Part shown: in pieces, positions 53,251 to 62,720 of the stretch
Layout of the letters: each line of letters begins with the position of its first letter
Numbering within the stretch: the stretch's first letter is position 1
Origin: Actinomycetes bacterium
Lineage (GTDB): Bacteria; Actinomycetota; Coriobacteriia; Anaerosomatales; JAGXFU01
NCBI GenBank assembly: GCA_024637115.1
Contig: JAGXFU010000008.1
Coordinates: 106,083 to 170,082, forward strand
Length of the DNA stretch: 64,000 nt
Reading direction: 5' to 3'
The notes under the pieces: generated by a model
Told to the model about the DNA's origin: nothing
What the model saw: only the letters and a program-made list of their open reading frames with translations
The model's database searches: none
Made by a program: the position numbers and the translations under genes

Positions 53251-54519
53251 GTGATCACTATTACGGGAAAGACGATCGCCGAGAAGATATTCTCGGCGCA
53301 TTCAGGAACTGACGCACGCGCCGGCGACATCGTCATTGCGGACGTCGACTTCGTGATGGGGCAGGACGGTACATCACCACTCGCGATCCGTGCTCTTGAG
53401 AACATGGGAGTGGACAGCGTCTTCGATCCGTCGAAAGTCGCGGTTGTCATGGATCATAGTTCGCCGAGCCCGATCGAGGGCGTGAGCGCTCTGCATACCA
53501 TGATGCGCGAATTCGGTAAGAAGACGGGAGTGACCGTCTACGATATCGGTGAGGGCGTCTGTCACCAGATCATCCCGGAGCGCGGACACGTGGTCCCCGG
53601 AGACCTGATGGTGGGTTGCGACAGCCATACCTGCACGTACGGAGCGGTCAACGTCTTTTCCACAGGCGTTGGCTCTACCGATGGCGCTGCCGCGATGGCT
53701 GCAGGCAAGCTGTGGTTCAAGGTTCCTGACACCATGAAGGTCACGTACACCGGTGCGCTCAATCCCGGCGTCTTCAGCAAGGACCTCATCCTTTATCTCG
53801 CCGGCAAGATCGGCGTTGATGGAGCGACCTACATGGCGCTCGAATTCCACGGACCTGTGATCGACGCTCTGTCCGTTGAAGCGCGCATGACCATCAGCAA
53901 CATGGCTATCGAGGTCGGCGCAAAGAGCGGTCTTATGGTTGCTGACGAGAAGACGATCGAATGGTTCAAAGGACGTGGCGAGAAGACCCCCGATCCGCAG
54001 TCGCCGGATGCGGACGCCGTCTACGCTGATTCCATCGAGATCGACGCGAGCCAGATCGGTCCTCAGATCGCCAAACCACATGCGGTTGACAACGTCTCGC
54101 CGATCGAAGAGGTCGAGGGTACCCCGATCGCCCAGGGCGTGTTGGGTACATGCACCAACGGTCGCCTTGAAGATTTCGCGATCGCAGCACAGATCCTTGA
54201 GGGTCGAAAGGTCCACCCGGACGTACGCTTCATCGTGGCACCCTCGTCGCGTCAGGTGTATCTGGACGCCATCGAGGCGGGCTACATTCAGACACTGACC
54301 CGTGCCGGCGCCGCGGTGGTCACACCCGGTTGCGGCCCGTGTGTTGGAACTCATAATGGCGTTCCGAGTGATGGCGAGAATGTGATCTCGACAGCGAATC
54401 GCAACTTCAAGGGGCGCATGGGCAACAGCAATGCCTTCATCTACCTTGGCAGCCCCGCAACGGTCGCAGCTTCGGTCATCGAGGCAAAGATCACCGATCC
54501 GCGGAAGTATTTCGAGTAG
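53251..54519 (+). CDS. aconitase/isopropylmalate isomerase family large subunit (LeuC-like)
   Basis: 422-aa 4Fe-4S hydro-lyase large subunit of the shorter, archaeal-type LeuC/homoaconitase group. Cluster ligands are C301 (LGTCTNGRLEDF), C361 and C364 (GCGPCVGTHNG); GCDSHTCTYGAVNVFSTGVGSTD is the family signature. It isomerises a 2-hydroxyacid, with citrate, homocitrate and isopropylmalate all possible. The start is uncertain: GTG 53251 overlaps the ribosome binding site, while AAGGGTGATC, an extended match to the rRNA tail, would best serve an ATT at 53260. It works with the small subunit starting 34 bases downstream. Confidence 0.88.
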   Translation: MITITGKTIAEKIFSAHSGTDARAGDIVIADVDFVMGQDGTSPLAIRALENMGVDSVFDPSKVAVVMDHSSPSPIEGVSALHTMMREFGKKTGVTVYDIGEGVCHQIIPERGHVVPGDLMVGCDSHTCTYGAVNVFSTGVGSTDGAAAMAAGKLWFKVPDTMKVTYTGALNPGVFSKDLILYLAGKIGVDGATYMALEFHGPVIDALSVEARMTISNMAIEVGAKSGLMVADEKTIEWFKGRGEKTPDPQSPDADAVYADSIEIDASQIGPQIAKPHAVDNVSPIEEVEGTPIAQGVLGTCTNGRLEDFAIAAQILEGRKVHPDVRFIVAPSSRQVYLDAIEAGYIQTLTRAGAAVVTPGCGPCVGTHNGVPSDGENVISTANRNFKGRMGNSNAFIYLGSPATVAASVIEAKITDPRKYFE

Positions 54520-54553
54520 ACCGGCCGAGGAAGAGTATAGGAGCGATACAGGT

Positions 54554-55054
54554 ATGGAATTCCAGGCGAAGGCCTTCAAATACGGTGACGATATCAACAC
54601 CGACTACATCATCAGTGGCAAGCACAAGTTTAAGTCTGCGGACATGGAGGCCATGGCAGTACATGCTATGGAGGACCTCGATTCCGAGTACTACAACAAG
54701 GTAAAGCCGAACGGCGGATTTCTGGTCGCCGGCAAGAATTTCGGTATGGGCTCCAGCCGTGAGCAGGCACCGCTCGTACTGATTCATAGCAACACCAAGG
54801 CGATCATCGCCAAGAGCTTCGCACGGATCTTCTTTCGCAATGCCATCAACACAGGGCTTCCGGTCATTGAGTGCGATACGGACCTGATCGATGACGGTGA
54901 CGAGCTGTTCGTCGACCTTGAGTCCGGAGTCGTGCGTGACCTGACCAAGGACATCGAGATCCCGTTTCCTCCGCTGCCACCCGTCATGGCGCAGCTTCTG
55001 GCTGACGGGGGTCTCGTTGAACACTTCAAGAAGCACGGCGGTTTCAGTATCTAG
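54554..55054 (+). CDS. aconitase/isopropylmalate isomerase family small subunit (LeuD-like)
   Basis: 166-aa swivelling-domain partner of the preceding subunit. Signatures: GDDINTDYI at 11-19, GKNFGMGSSREQAPL and AKSFARIFFRNAINTGLP. The substrate-selecting loop, which reads YL-x-T or YL-x-M in isopropylmalate and homoaconitate enzymes, is here GKHKFKS (22-28), with three Lys and a His. Such basic residues would suit a tricarboxylate better than the hydrophobic isopropyl group; that is an inference. TAGGAG lies about ten bases before the ATG. Confidence 0.88.
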   Translation: MEFQAKAFKYGDDINTDYIISGKHKFKSADMEAMAVHAMEDLDSEYYNKVKPNGGFLVAGKNFGMGSSREQAPLVLIHSNTKAIIAKSFARIFFRNAINTGLPVIECDTDLIDDGDELFVDLESGVVRDLTKDIEIPFPPLPPVMAQLLADGGLVEHFKKHGGFSI

Positions 55055-55081
55055 TCAGGCGACAAGTAGAGGGAGACGCGC

Positions 55082-55759
55082 ATGAGCGCGACGGACCCGA
55101 TAGCAAAAGGCGGCATACTCGTTGGCACGAGAGACGAGGTCGCGGAGAAAGCTGCTCGCGGCAAGCGGGCACGTGCATACGTGTTCTCGGCACTCGCGGG
55201 AGAGGATCGAGCACAGCGTGTGCTCGCGGCACGTGTGGTCCACGAACTCTCCATCAAGAAGCCGGAGGTCCTTCGAGACTTCGGTGCCGAGATGGCCGAT
55301 GCGCTCGACCGACCCGAAGCGCAGACGCGCTGGGAGATTCTCGGGGCGCTCGAGCAGATGGTAGCTGAGGACGCACGCGTATGCGATAAGGCGATCGTGC
55401 CTGCGACCACAGCGCTGCACGACGCGGATTCGGGTGTCGTTCGTCTTGCGGCTTTCCGGATGCTCACTGCATACGGTGCCACGACATCGCACCGCAGTGA
55501 GAAGGTGTGGCCCCTGATCGACGAGGCGATTCGTGTCTACCACGGCGATCCGGAGTTCCTGCAGATGCTTTCCGGCGTATTCCGTCTCGTTAACGGCGAG
55601 GCGTCCGACGCAGTGAAGATAGCCGCAGCCGACCGCATGGAATTCGACGCCGACAACGCCAAGGGGCTCCTTGGCAAGCGCGCGAAGCGCATCGTTTCGT
55701 GTGCTCCCAAGCGCCGGCGCAAGAAGAAACCACCCGAGGAGACAAAGCCCGAGGAGTAG
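55082..55759 (+). CDS. HEAT/ARM-repeat-like protein
   Basis: 225-aa soluble alpha-helical protein built of paired helices (ARAYVFSALAGEDRAQRVLAARVVHELS, DALDRPEAQTRWEILGALEQMV, ALHDADSGVVRLAAFRMLTAY), in the manner of HEAT repeats, ending in a Lys/Arg-rich tail (KRRRKKKPPEETKPEE). HEAT proteins serve as scaffolds. It sits between the LeuD-like and dehydrogenase genes, 27 and 49 bases away, inside the operon, so it may assemble or regulate the enzymes. GGGAG precedes the ATG. No catalytic motif seen. Confidence 0.75.
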   Translation: MSATDPIAKGGILVGTRDEVAEKAARGKRARAYVFSALAGEDRAQRVLAARVVHELSIKKPEVLRDFGAEMADALDRPEAQTRWEILGALEQMVAEDARVCDKAIVPATTALHDADSGVVRLAAFRMLTAYGATTSHRSEKVWPLIDEAIRVYHGDPEFLQMLSGVFRLVNGEASDAVKIAAADRMEFDADNAKGLLGKRAKRIVSCAPKRRRKKKPPEETKPEE

Positions 55760-55808
55760 CATCACCGCTTCTCATGTAGACGAACACCAACGAAAGGAAT
55801 GCACAGAC

Positions 55809-56903
55809 GTGGCAAAGCACACCGTGACACTTATTCCCGGCGACGGCATTGGCCCGGAGCTGACACGCGCTATGACCCGCGTGGTCGAAGCGACCGGAGT
55901 CGACATCGAGTGGGAGACCGTCGAAGCCGGCGCTGACGTGGTAGACAAGTACGGCACGCCGCTTCCGGAGCACGTGCTGGACTCGGTTCGCAAGAACAAG
56001 GTCGCCATCAAAGGCCCGATCACCACGCCGGTGGGCACAGGGTTTCGCAGTGTGAATGTCGCGATTCGCAAGGAACTCGATCTCTACGCGTGTTTGCGTC
56101 CGGCGTTCTCGATCCCGGGTTCCGGCGCGCGCTACGATGACATCGACATCGTGATCGTCCGCGAGAATACCGAGGATCTGTACGCAGGAATCGAGTTCGA
56201 GCAGGGCTCGCAGGATGCTGCCGACCTCATCAGGTTCGCAGCGGATCGTGGCGCCGGAATCATCCGTCCGGATTCGGGCATCTCCCTCAAGCCGATCTCG
56301 ATCACCGGAACGCGTCGGATTGTGAAGTACGCGTTCGACTATGCGATCGCCAATGGCCGCAAGAAGGTCACCGCCGTCCACAAGGCCAACATCCTCAAGA
56401 TGAGCGACGGCCTGTTCCTGAAAGTCGCGCGCGAGGTTGCCGAGGAGTACAAGGACTCGGGTATCGAGTTCGAGGACTACATCGTTGACGCCACCTGCAT
56501 GCAGCTTGTTCTGCATCCGGAGTGGTGGGATGTTCTCGTGCTACCCAACCTGTACGGAGACATCATCAGCGACCTCTCAGCGGGCCTGATCGGTGGTCTC
56601 GGTATCGCAATGGGCGCGAACATCGGTACGGACTATGCCGTGTTCGAGCCGGTTCATGGCTCCGCTCCCAAGTATGCGGGCAAGGACATGGCCAACCCAA
56701 CGGCCGAGATCCTCTCCGCCATGCTGATGCTCAAACACCTGGGCGAGACTGAAGCGTCCGATCGCGTGCTTGCGGCTGTGCGTACCGTCATCGGTGCAGG
56801 TGAGTCAGTCACGTACGACGTCAAGCGTTCCGTGACCGGCAGTACTGACGGGTGCGTTGGAACGCAGGCATATGCCGATGCGTTGATTCGGGCGATGGGC
56901 TAG
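55809..56903 (+). CDS. isocitrate/isopropylmalate dehydrogenase family, isocitrate-type
   Basis: 364-aa beta-decarboxylating dehydrogenase. LIPGDGIGPELTRAM and the metal/substrate Asp set (NLYGDIISDLSAGLIGG) are family features. Substrate residues follow the isocitrate pattern: ITTPVGTGFRS(81)VN(83)VAIRKELDLYACLRP; the S-x-N pair binds the gamma-carboxylate of isocitrate and is not found in isopropylmalate dehydrogenases. VFEPVHGSAPKYAGKDMANPTAEILS is the coenzyme region; a D or K/Y choice for NAD or NADP is not settled. The GTG at 55809 is used. It ends the synthase-LeuCD-like operon and would give 2-oxoglutarate and CO2. Confidence 0.87.
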   Translation: MAKHTVTLIPGDGIGPELTRAMTRVVEATGVDIEWETVEAGADVVDKYGTPLPEHVLDSVRKNKVAIKGPITTPVGTGFRSVNVAIRKELDLYACLRPAFSIPGSGARYDDIDIVIVRENTEDLYAGIEFEQGSQDAADLIRFAADRGAGIIRPDSGISLKPISITGTRRIVKYAFDYAIANGRKKVTAVHKANILKMSDGLFLKVAREVAEEYKDSGIEFEDYIVDATCMQLVLHPEWWDVLVLPNLYGDIISDLSAGLIGGLGIAMGANIGTDYAVFEPVHGSAPKYAGKDMANPTAEILSAMLMLKHLGETEASDRVLAAVRTVIGAGESVTYDVKRSVTGSTDGCVGTQAYADALIRAMG

Positions 56904-56924
56904 AGCCCGAGAGAGGGGTACGGC

Positions 56925-58127
56925 GTGGAAACGGACCGCGTCGACATTCCTAAGTCATTCTGGGAGCGCCTCATCTCCGACAAGCGTCGTCTGGCGCTGG
57001 TTGGAGGCGGGGCGCTCCTTGTGTTGCTCGCACTCGCCTGGGCAGTCCTCGCGGGTCCGTTGGCCGGAGGGGGAGGCGAGTGGGGCCAGGCTCGGCCGGT
57101 TGCGCTCGATCCTATCGAGGAGAGCACTGAGATCTCGCGCTCTGCTGAGCCCACAGCGACTGAGACAAGCTCGCGCACGGCTGACGCCGACACTGACACC
57201 GAAGGTGATTCCGGCACACGGGAGTCCGAACCGGATGGCCCTGAGTTTGTTCGCGCGCCAATCGTTGCATATCGTCTCGAGGACGCCCTGTGGACGGCGA
57301 ACGAAGATGGCTCCGGATCGCGACTCATTGCGTCGAGCCCCACAGGTGCCTACGCGCTCTCGCCGGATGGCACAACGCTGGCGTGGGTCGACTCCGGTGC
57401 TCACACGTTTCACCTGACCGAGGTGCGTTCCGGCAAGGACATGGTGATCGGACCTGCCGAGGATGTTCGGCCATGTTGGGCGCCCGATTCCTCATATGTG
57501 GCGTATACGGGAGTCGCCAGCGCACATCTGCAGGTACGCGCTGTGATGAGCGACGGAAGAGGCGATCATCTCCTGGGAGACGGTCACTCTCCTTCGGTCT
57601 CCCAAGACGGCCGAATCGCGTTCATCTCGAGTGGTGCTCCGGGGGCAATGGGTCCGATCGTCGTGACCGATACGCGCCAGAAGTCCGTGGAACTCCCCAC
57701 CCGTGCAAATGCGGTCGCATTTGGCGGGGACGGACTGGTGTGGGTGTCCATCGGGGCAGGAGTGGGCAGCGAACGAATCATGACGTCCCGGACCGATGGA
57801 TCTTCAGCCCGGGAGTTGATCGGGAGTTCCTCGCTTGATCGGCCGGTAACGTATGCGATGCTGTGCGTGTCCCCTTCGGGCGATCATATCCTGTATGGAA
57901 CGAGTGGGGACGATGGGTTCTCGCGTGCGTTTGTCAGTGCACTCACAAAGCCGAGTCCGGTTTCCCTCACCGTGAGACGCGACACCTACCCACACGGCTG
58001 GAGTGCCGATGGCTCTCGGGTCTTCTTCTTTGAGGGCAATACGTTTCAAGGGGAGACCTCGGCACTCGTGCGCTGTGATACGAGCGGGTTCGGGCGCGTC
58101 ACCGTGGTCCGGGGTGCGGAGCTCTAG
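56925..58127 (+). CDS. membrane-anchored beta-propeller (TolB/WD40-like) protein
   Basis: 400 aa. A cytoplasmic N-terminus of about 22 residues, one membrane helix (about 23-45, RLALVGGGALLVLLALAWAVLAG), an acidic Thr/Ser-rich linker (about 60-105), then PD40/TolB-like blades (ALSPDGTTLAWVDSG, CWAPDSSYVAYTG, SPSVSQDGRIAFISSG, LCVSPSGDHILYGT, GWSADGSRVFFF). Such propellers bind partners or ligands outside the cell. The GTG follows GAGAGGGG. It is 21 bases after the dehydrogenase, so co-transcription is possible, but no metabolic link is evident. Confidence 0.8.
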   Translation: METDRVDIPKSFWERLISDKRRLALVGGGALLVLLALAWAVLAGPLAGGGGEWGQARPVALDPIEESTEISRSAEPTATETSSRTADADTDTEGDSGTRESEPDGPEFVRAPIVAYRLEDALWTANEDGSGSRLIASSPTGAYALSPDGTTLAWVDSGAHTFHLTEVRSGKDMVIGPAEDVRPCWAPDSSYVAYTGVASAHLQVRAVMSDGRGDHLLGDGHSPSVSQDGRIAFISSGAPGAMGPIVVTDTRQKSVELPTRANAVAFGGDGLVWVSIGAGVGSERIMTSRTDGSSARELIGSSSLDRPVTYAMLCVSPSGDHILYGTSGDDGFSRAFVSALTKPSPVSLTVRRDTYPHGWSADGSRVFFFEGNTFQGETSALVRCDTSGFGRVTVVRGAEL

Positions 58128-58299
58128 CGGACTGTTGTTGTGCCGCGTACAGTTCTCGGAGTGTGACCGATATCACGCGGACCCCCTTCTATCCGAAACC
58201 CCGGCATCTCGGGGTCCCTGGTACGCCAATCGCTTCGTGTTGGCAGAGTCTTTGTCATGCGACGGAGGCTACCGGGCAGCACATGGGAGAATCAGTCAG

Positions 58300-60555
58300 G
58301 TGGAGCTTCAGACCTTTTCGCTCTACACGGTGCTCGTCTCCGCGGTAATCGTTGGGATCATTCTTGCGTATCTCTACGTCCTGCAGCGTGACAGCCACAC
58401 CGGTATCTGGGCGCTTGGCATGCTGGCATATGCAGGCACATTCGCCTCAGACCTGCTCATTCACGAATCGCTCAGGGTGCCCGGCGGCGAGATCGGCGTT
58501 GTGCTCACATCTGTGCTCGCAGGTATCCTCTTTGTTGAAGGGGCTCGAATCCTGCGCGGCAGAACCGGGTCTTCGCTGATCTGGCGGATTGCCGCTGTGA
58601 TCAGCGTTATCGCGACACTCGTGCTCCCGGTCGAGCCGTCTTGGGTACGCATCGCTCCGTCTGCGATCTACCTCGGGGCAGGACTTCTCTACGCCGGTTA
58701 CCTGATACTCCGTGCCGAGGAGCGCGCCGGCAAAGCGCACTATATGGTCGGGACATCGTTCTTGGCGCTTGGGGCCCTCGCCTGGATACACCCGATTCTG
58801 GAGTCATCCCCCGGGCCCGAAGGTCTGCGCGGAGACTACCTCTGGACGAGCGTATTCGGCATCTCACTCGGTATAGGGGTGCTGTTCATGCATGTGCGCG
58901 AATTCGCCGCGCGACTTGCAGAGCAAGGCACGGAGGTCGCTCGCCAGGCGGCCCTTCTCGATCAGGTCAGTGACGGCATCCTCAGACTCGACCTTGCTCT
59001 CAACGTGACGTTCTGGAGTAGCGCGTGCGAGCGCATGTACGGGCTCGCGCCAGAGGAGGTCATTGGCCGGTCGGTTGTTGCTGTCTTGCCGGGTGAGTTC
59101 GTGACAGTCAGGCCGGATGTCGTGTTTCGACGATTCGCCGAGGAGGGTCGTGCGTCATGGACGATGAAGTATCAGGTTGCAGATGGCGAATCTGTCTACT
59201 TCGAGATATCTGGTTCCCGAGTTTTGGACGGGGCCGACCAGCCCGTCGGATACGTGGCCGTTGTAAGAGATGTCACCGAACGCTTCAGGTTTCAACTTGA
59301 GATTGATGAAGGTCGCGAGCGATATCGAACCCTCTTTGAGTCGTCGCCGATTCCGCTGTGGGAGGAGGATCTCTCCTCGGTCAAGGAGTACCTTGATGGT
59401 CTCAAGGCTTCGGGAGTCGTAGATATCGCCGCCTACCTCCGCGAGAATCGGGATGCACTCTTAGAGTGCGTCACCCGCGTTCGAGTGATCGATGTCAATG
59501 ATGCAACGGTCAGATTGTATCGCGCTGATAGCAAGGACACATTCCGCGCCGGCCTTGAGCCGTACGTTCACGAGGACAGCATTCCGGCATTTGCCGAGGA
59601 GTTCGCGGCGCTCGCCGCCGGCGCAACGAACTACACCTCGGAGGTGCGCTCGAAGACCATCGACGGTCGAGATCTCGTTGTGCGGTTCACCCTTGCGGTC
59701 CCACCCGGATACGAGGAGAGTCTCGAGCTTGTTCTCGTGTCGGACATGGACTTGACCTCATATGTGGGTGTTCAGCGCGAGCTTGAGCGATATCAGGACG
59801 ACCTCGAGGAATTGGTCGAACGTAGAACGGCTCAGCTGCGCATAGTCAACGACAAGATGCAGGAGGCAATCGGTGCCAAGGATCGCCTGCTCGCCAACGT
59901 GAGTCACGAGATGCGCACCCCGCTCAACTCGATCATCGGTTTCACGGGAGTGGTGGCGCAGGGACTTGCAGGTGAGGTGACCGATGAGGCGAAGCACCAG
60001 CTCACGATGGCGAACCGAAGCGGCAAGCAGTTGCTGGCGCTCGTCAACGACTTGCTTGATCTCAACCGGCTCGGTAACGGCACACTCGAGTTGGAGCGCG
60101 CGCCTGTTGATATCGTGAATCTGCTTGAGTCCACGTGCAGCATCGTCGAACCCTTTGCCGAGGAGAAGGGACTTGTGCTCACGTGCGACGCCCATGCCAT
60201 GCCCGAGATCGTCACCGATGGTGACCGGGTACGACAGGTCTTGCTTAACCTGATATCGAATGCGATCAAGTACACCCATAGCGGCAGCGTTGATGTGCAG
60301 GCGAGCGCCGATCACCAGGGTGTGCATCTGAGCGTGTCGGACACAGGCATTGGCATCAAGAAGGCCGACCTGGAGCATGTCTTTGACGCGTTTCATCAGC
60401 TGGCCCCAACGCGCGAAGCCAAACACAGCGGGGCTGGCCTCGGCCTTGCGATCTCTCGCGAGATCACCCAGTTGCTCGGCGGTACCCTGTCTGCAGAGAG
60501 CAAGGTGGGCCATGGATCGGTCTTTACGTTGACCCTGCCGTTCGACGAGGTGTGA
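58300..60555 (+). CDS. membrane PAS-PAS sensor histidine kinase (orphan)
   Basis: 751 aa. Seven N-terminal membrane helices (about 7-205), a PAS domain (about 222-335, ending in a typical AVVRDVTERF), a second PAS-like domain (about 345-490), a coiled coil (about 492-525), HisKA with VSHEMRTPLNS (H536), and HATPase_c (NLISNAIKYT, DTGIGIKKAD, GAGLGLAISREI). The GTG at 58300 is used because GGGAGA lies nine bases upstream. No response regulator is nearby. The kinase core is close to the three other kinases of the window. It is followed by the T-box promoter. Confidence 0.88.
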   Translation: MELQTFSLYTVLVSAVIVGIILAYLYVLQRDSHTGIWALGMLAYAGTFASDLLIHESLRVPGGEIGVVLTSVLAGILFVEGARILRGRTGSSLIWRIAAVISVIATLVLPVEPSWVRIAPSAIYLGAGLLYAGYLILRAEERAGKAHYMVGTSFLALGALAWIHPILESSPGPEGLRGDYLWTSVFGISLGIGVLFMHVREFAARLAEQGTEVARQAALLDQVSDGILRLDLALNVTFWSSACERMYGLAPEEVIGRSVVAVLPGEFVTVRPDVVFRRFAEEGRASWTMKYQVADGESVYFEISGSRVLDGADQPVGYVAVVRDVTERFRFQLEIDEGRERYRTLFESSPIPLWEEDLSSVKEYLDGLKASGVVDIAAYLRENRDALLECVTRVRVIDVNDATVRLYRADSKDTFRAGLEPYVHEDSIPAFAEEFAALAAGATNYTSEVRSKTIDGRDLVVRFTLAVPPGYEESLELVLVSDMDLTSYVGVQRELERYQDDLEELVERRTAQLRIVNDKMQEAIGAKDRLLANVSHEMRTPLNSIIGFTGVVAQGLAGEVTDEAKHQLTMANRSGKQLLALVNDLLDLNRLGNGTLELERAPVDIVNLLESTCSIVEPFAEEKGLVLTCDAHAMPEIVTDGDRVRQVLLNLISNAIKYTHSGSVDVQASADHQGVHLSVSDTGIGIKKADLEHVFDAFHQLAPTREAKHSGAGLGLAISREITQLLGGTLSAESKVGHGSVFTLTLPFDEV

Positions 60556-60570
60556 CCTGCGGCAATCCTC

Positions 60571-60599
60571 TTGCCTGCCCCTGTGCGTGCGCGTATACT
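60571..60599 (+). promoter_or_regulatory. promoter of the ilvD-ilvB operon
   Basis: TTGCCT (60571-60576) and TATACT (60594-60599) with exactly 17 bases between. Transcription would start near 60606, at the beginning of the T-box leader. Confidence 0.65.
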
Positions 60600-60605
60600 C
60601 CCGAC

Positions 60606-60951
60606 CTACAACCGAGAACGCAACAGGGCGTTGACGGGGAGAAGTAGAGGCCAATCCTGGCTTCAGAGAGTCGGGTACCGGTGAAAGCCCGACGCAGGAC
60701 GCCTCGAAACTGACCCCTGAGCCACTCGGCGAACGCAGCGATGACCTCTCACGCGGACGATCTTCGCGCGGAATCGCAGCAAGTAGACCGGGTCGGTGGC
60801 ATCCGTTATCTGCCGCAATGAGTGGGCGCACCGCCCGGCTGTTCGCCTCTGGCGAGCGGTTGGATCCGTTGCGTCAAGCGGGGTGGTACCGCGGGAGTTC
60901 GTCTCTCGCCCCGGCGTGGGCGCGAGCGTGCGTCCGCGGCTTTTTTGTTTT
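60606..60951 (+). promoter_or_regulatory. T-box leader, probable leucine (CUG) specifier
   Basis: A tRNA-sensing leader of about 345 bases before ilvD. Stem I features are visible: an AGTAG turn (about 60644), AGAGAG (60665-60670) and GGTGAAAG (60680-60687), with the specifier region CTCGAAACTGACC at 60703-60715. By the usual GAA-N-XXX-AC layout the specifier is CTG (60710-60712), leucine. The T-box proper, GGGGTGGTACCGCG, is at 60880-60893. Uncharged tRNA-Leu would pair with it and open the terminator, raising expression when leucine is scarce. Specifier assignment is by pattern and should be checked by folding. Confidence 0.85.
60888..60951 (+). terminator. T-box intrinsic terminator
   Basis: A long hairpin with outer arms CCGCGG...CCGCGG and an inner paired CTCG/CGAG region, followed by TTTTTTGTTTT at 60941-60950. 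The 5' arm overlaps the T-box sequence, so antitermination and termination are mutually exclusive, as in transcriptional T-boxes. Confidence 0.8.
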
Positions 60952-61055
60952 CCGGCACCCTGCGCCGAACCGATAGATCCTTCTGGGGCATATCGGGTTC
61001 CTCGGCAACCTCGAGCGGCAGATGGGGGATTCCCCGCGCGAGGAAGGGTTAACGC

Positions 61056-62720
61056 ATGGTGCTGAGGAGCGAAACGATGAAGGGCGGGCCATCCAAGGCC
61101 CCGCACCGCAGCCTGCTCAAGGCTGACGGTCTCACTGACGAGGAGATATCGCGACCATTGGTGGCGATCGTCAACTCGGTCAACGATGTCATCCCCGGTC
61201 ATTTGATGCTCGATAAGATCGCTGATGCGGTCAAGGCGGGCGTGTACATGGCGGGCGGAACACCGCTTGAGTTCGCTACCATTGGCGTGTGTGACGGTAT
61301 CGCAATGAACCACGCGGGGATGCGCTACTCGCTTGCATCACGCGAGGTCATCGCCGACAGCGTCGAGATCGCAATCCAGGCACACGCGTTCGACGCGATG
61401 GTGATGATCCCCAACTGCGACAAGGTCATTCCCGGCATGCTCATGGCTGCGGCCCGACTCGACATCCCAACGGTCGTGGTCAGCGGTGGTCCCATGCTCG
61501 CCGGCAAGTTCCAGGGCAAGAACGTGGATCTCGATACCGTGTTCACTGCGGTGGGCAAAGTCAAAGCGGGCGAGATGTCCACGGGTGAGCTGCTCGAGCT
61601 TGAGAACGCGGCATGTCCGACATGCGGCTCGTGCGCGGGTCTCTTTACCGCCAACTCAATGAACTGTCTCACCGAGGCGATCGGCCTTGGTCTGCCCGGC
61701 AACGGTACGATCCCCGCGGTCTACTCCGAGCGCATCCGACTTGCCAAGCGCGCTGGCATGCAGGTGATGGATCTATTCGAGCGTGGCGTAACGGCGCGTC
61801 AGATCCTGAATCGCGACGGGATTCGCAACGCCATGGCACTCGACATGGCGTTTGGCGGTTCGAGTAATACGGTCTTGCACCTCACGGCGATCGCTCATGA
61901 GGCGGATGCCGACATCACGCTCGATGACTGGTCTGAGATCAGCGCTGCAACGCCGAACCTGTGTCGTATCAGTCCGGCGAGTGACTATCACATGGAAGAC
62001 CTCTACGCCGTTGGTGGCGTTGCCACGATCATGCGCGAACTCGATAAGAAGGGGATCGTCGCCCGCGAGGCGATGACCGTGACCGGCCAGACGTTTGGCG
62101 AGATCGTTGACGGTGCCCGCGACGCGGATGGTGCTGTGGTTCGCTCGATCGACAATCCCTACTACCCCGAGGGCGGTCTGCGCATCCTGCATGGCAATCT
62201 CGCGATGGATGGATGCGTTATCAAGCAGTCGGCCGTCTCCGCGGAGATGCGAGAACACACGGGTCCGGCACGCGTCTTTGACTGTGAAGAGGATGCGGTC
62301 GAAGCAATCTTTGGCGGACGCATCACTTCAGGCGACGTGGTCGTCATTCGCTACGAAGGCCCCCGGGGCGGCCCCGGCATGCGAGAGATGCTCACGCCCA
62401 CGAGTGCGATCAGTGGCATGGGTCTTTCCACAAGCGTTGCGCTCATCACCGACGGTCGCTTCTCCGGTGCTACCAAGGGCCCCGCGATCGGCCATGTCTC
62501 ACCCGAGGCGGCGGCCGGCGGCACGATCGCGCTCGTGAACGAAGGCGACTCGATCTCAATCAATATCGACGAGGGCTCGATAACCCTCGACGTTGCCGAG
62601 GACGTGCTTGCCGAGCGCTGGGCGTCACTTGTGCAGCCCGAGCCGCGCGTTACAACCGGCTATCTCGCGCGCTACGCGCGCTTCGTGTCCAGCGCAGATA
62701 AGGGGGCGGTGTTGTTGTGA
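61056..62720 (+). CDS. ilvD: dihydroxy-acid dehydratase
   Basis: 554-aa Fe-S dehydratase of valine, isoleucine and (via ketoisovalerate) leucine synthesis, full length. Near the start is RAPHRSLL-like [14 protein letters not shown], then [32 protein letters not shown] (cluster Cys residues), [11 protein letters not shown], and the C-terminal [29 protein letters not shown] precedes the ATG. It is transcribed from the T-box leader and overlaps ilvB by four bases. Confidence 0.95.
   Translation: MVLRSETMKGGPSKAPHRSLLKADGLTDEEISRPLVAIVNSVNDVIPGHLMLDKIADAVKAGVYMAGGTPLEFATIGVCDGIAMNHAGMRYSLASREVIADSVEIAIQAHAFDAMVMIPNCDKVIPGMLMAAARLDIPTVVVSGGPMLAGKFQGKNVDLDTVFTAVGKVKAGEMSTGELLELENAACPTCGSCAGLFTANSMNCLTEAIGLGLPGNGTIPAVYSERIRLAKRAGMQVMDLFERGVTARQILNRDGIRNAMALDMAFGGSSNTVLHLTAIAHEADADITLDDWSEISAATPNLCRISPASDYHMEDLYAVGGVATIMRELDKKGIVAREAMTVTGQTFGEIVDGARDADGAVVRSIDNPYYPEGGLRILHGNLAMDGCVIKQSAVSAEMREHTGPARVFDCEEDAVEAIFGGRITSGDVVVIRYEGPRGGPGMREMLTPTSAISGMGLSTSVALITDGRFSGATKGPAIGHVSPEAAAGGTIALVNEGDSISINIDEGSITLDVAEDVLAERWASLVQPEPRVTTGYLARYARFVSSADKGAVLL

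Noticed and set aside
55809..56903. leuB (3-isopropylmalate dehydrogenase)
   Set aside because: The S-x-N substrate motif and the ITTPVG sequence match isocitrate dehydrogenases.
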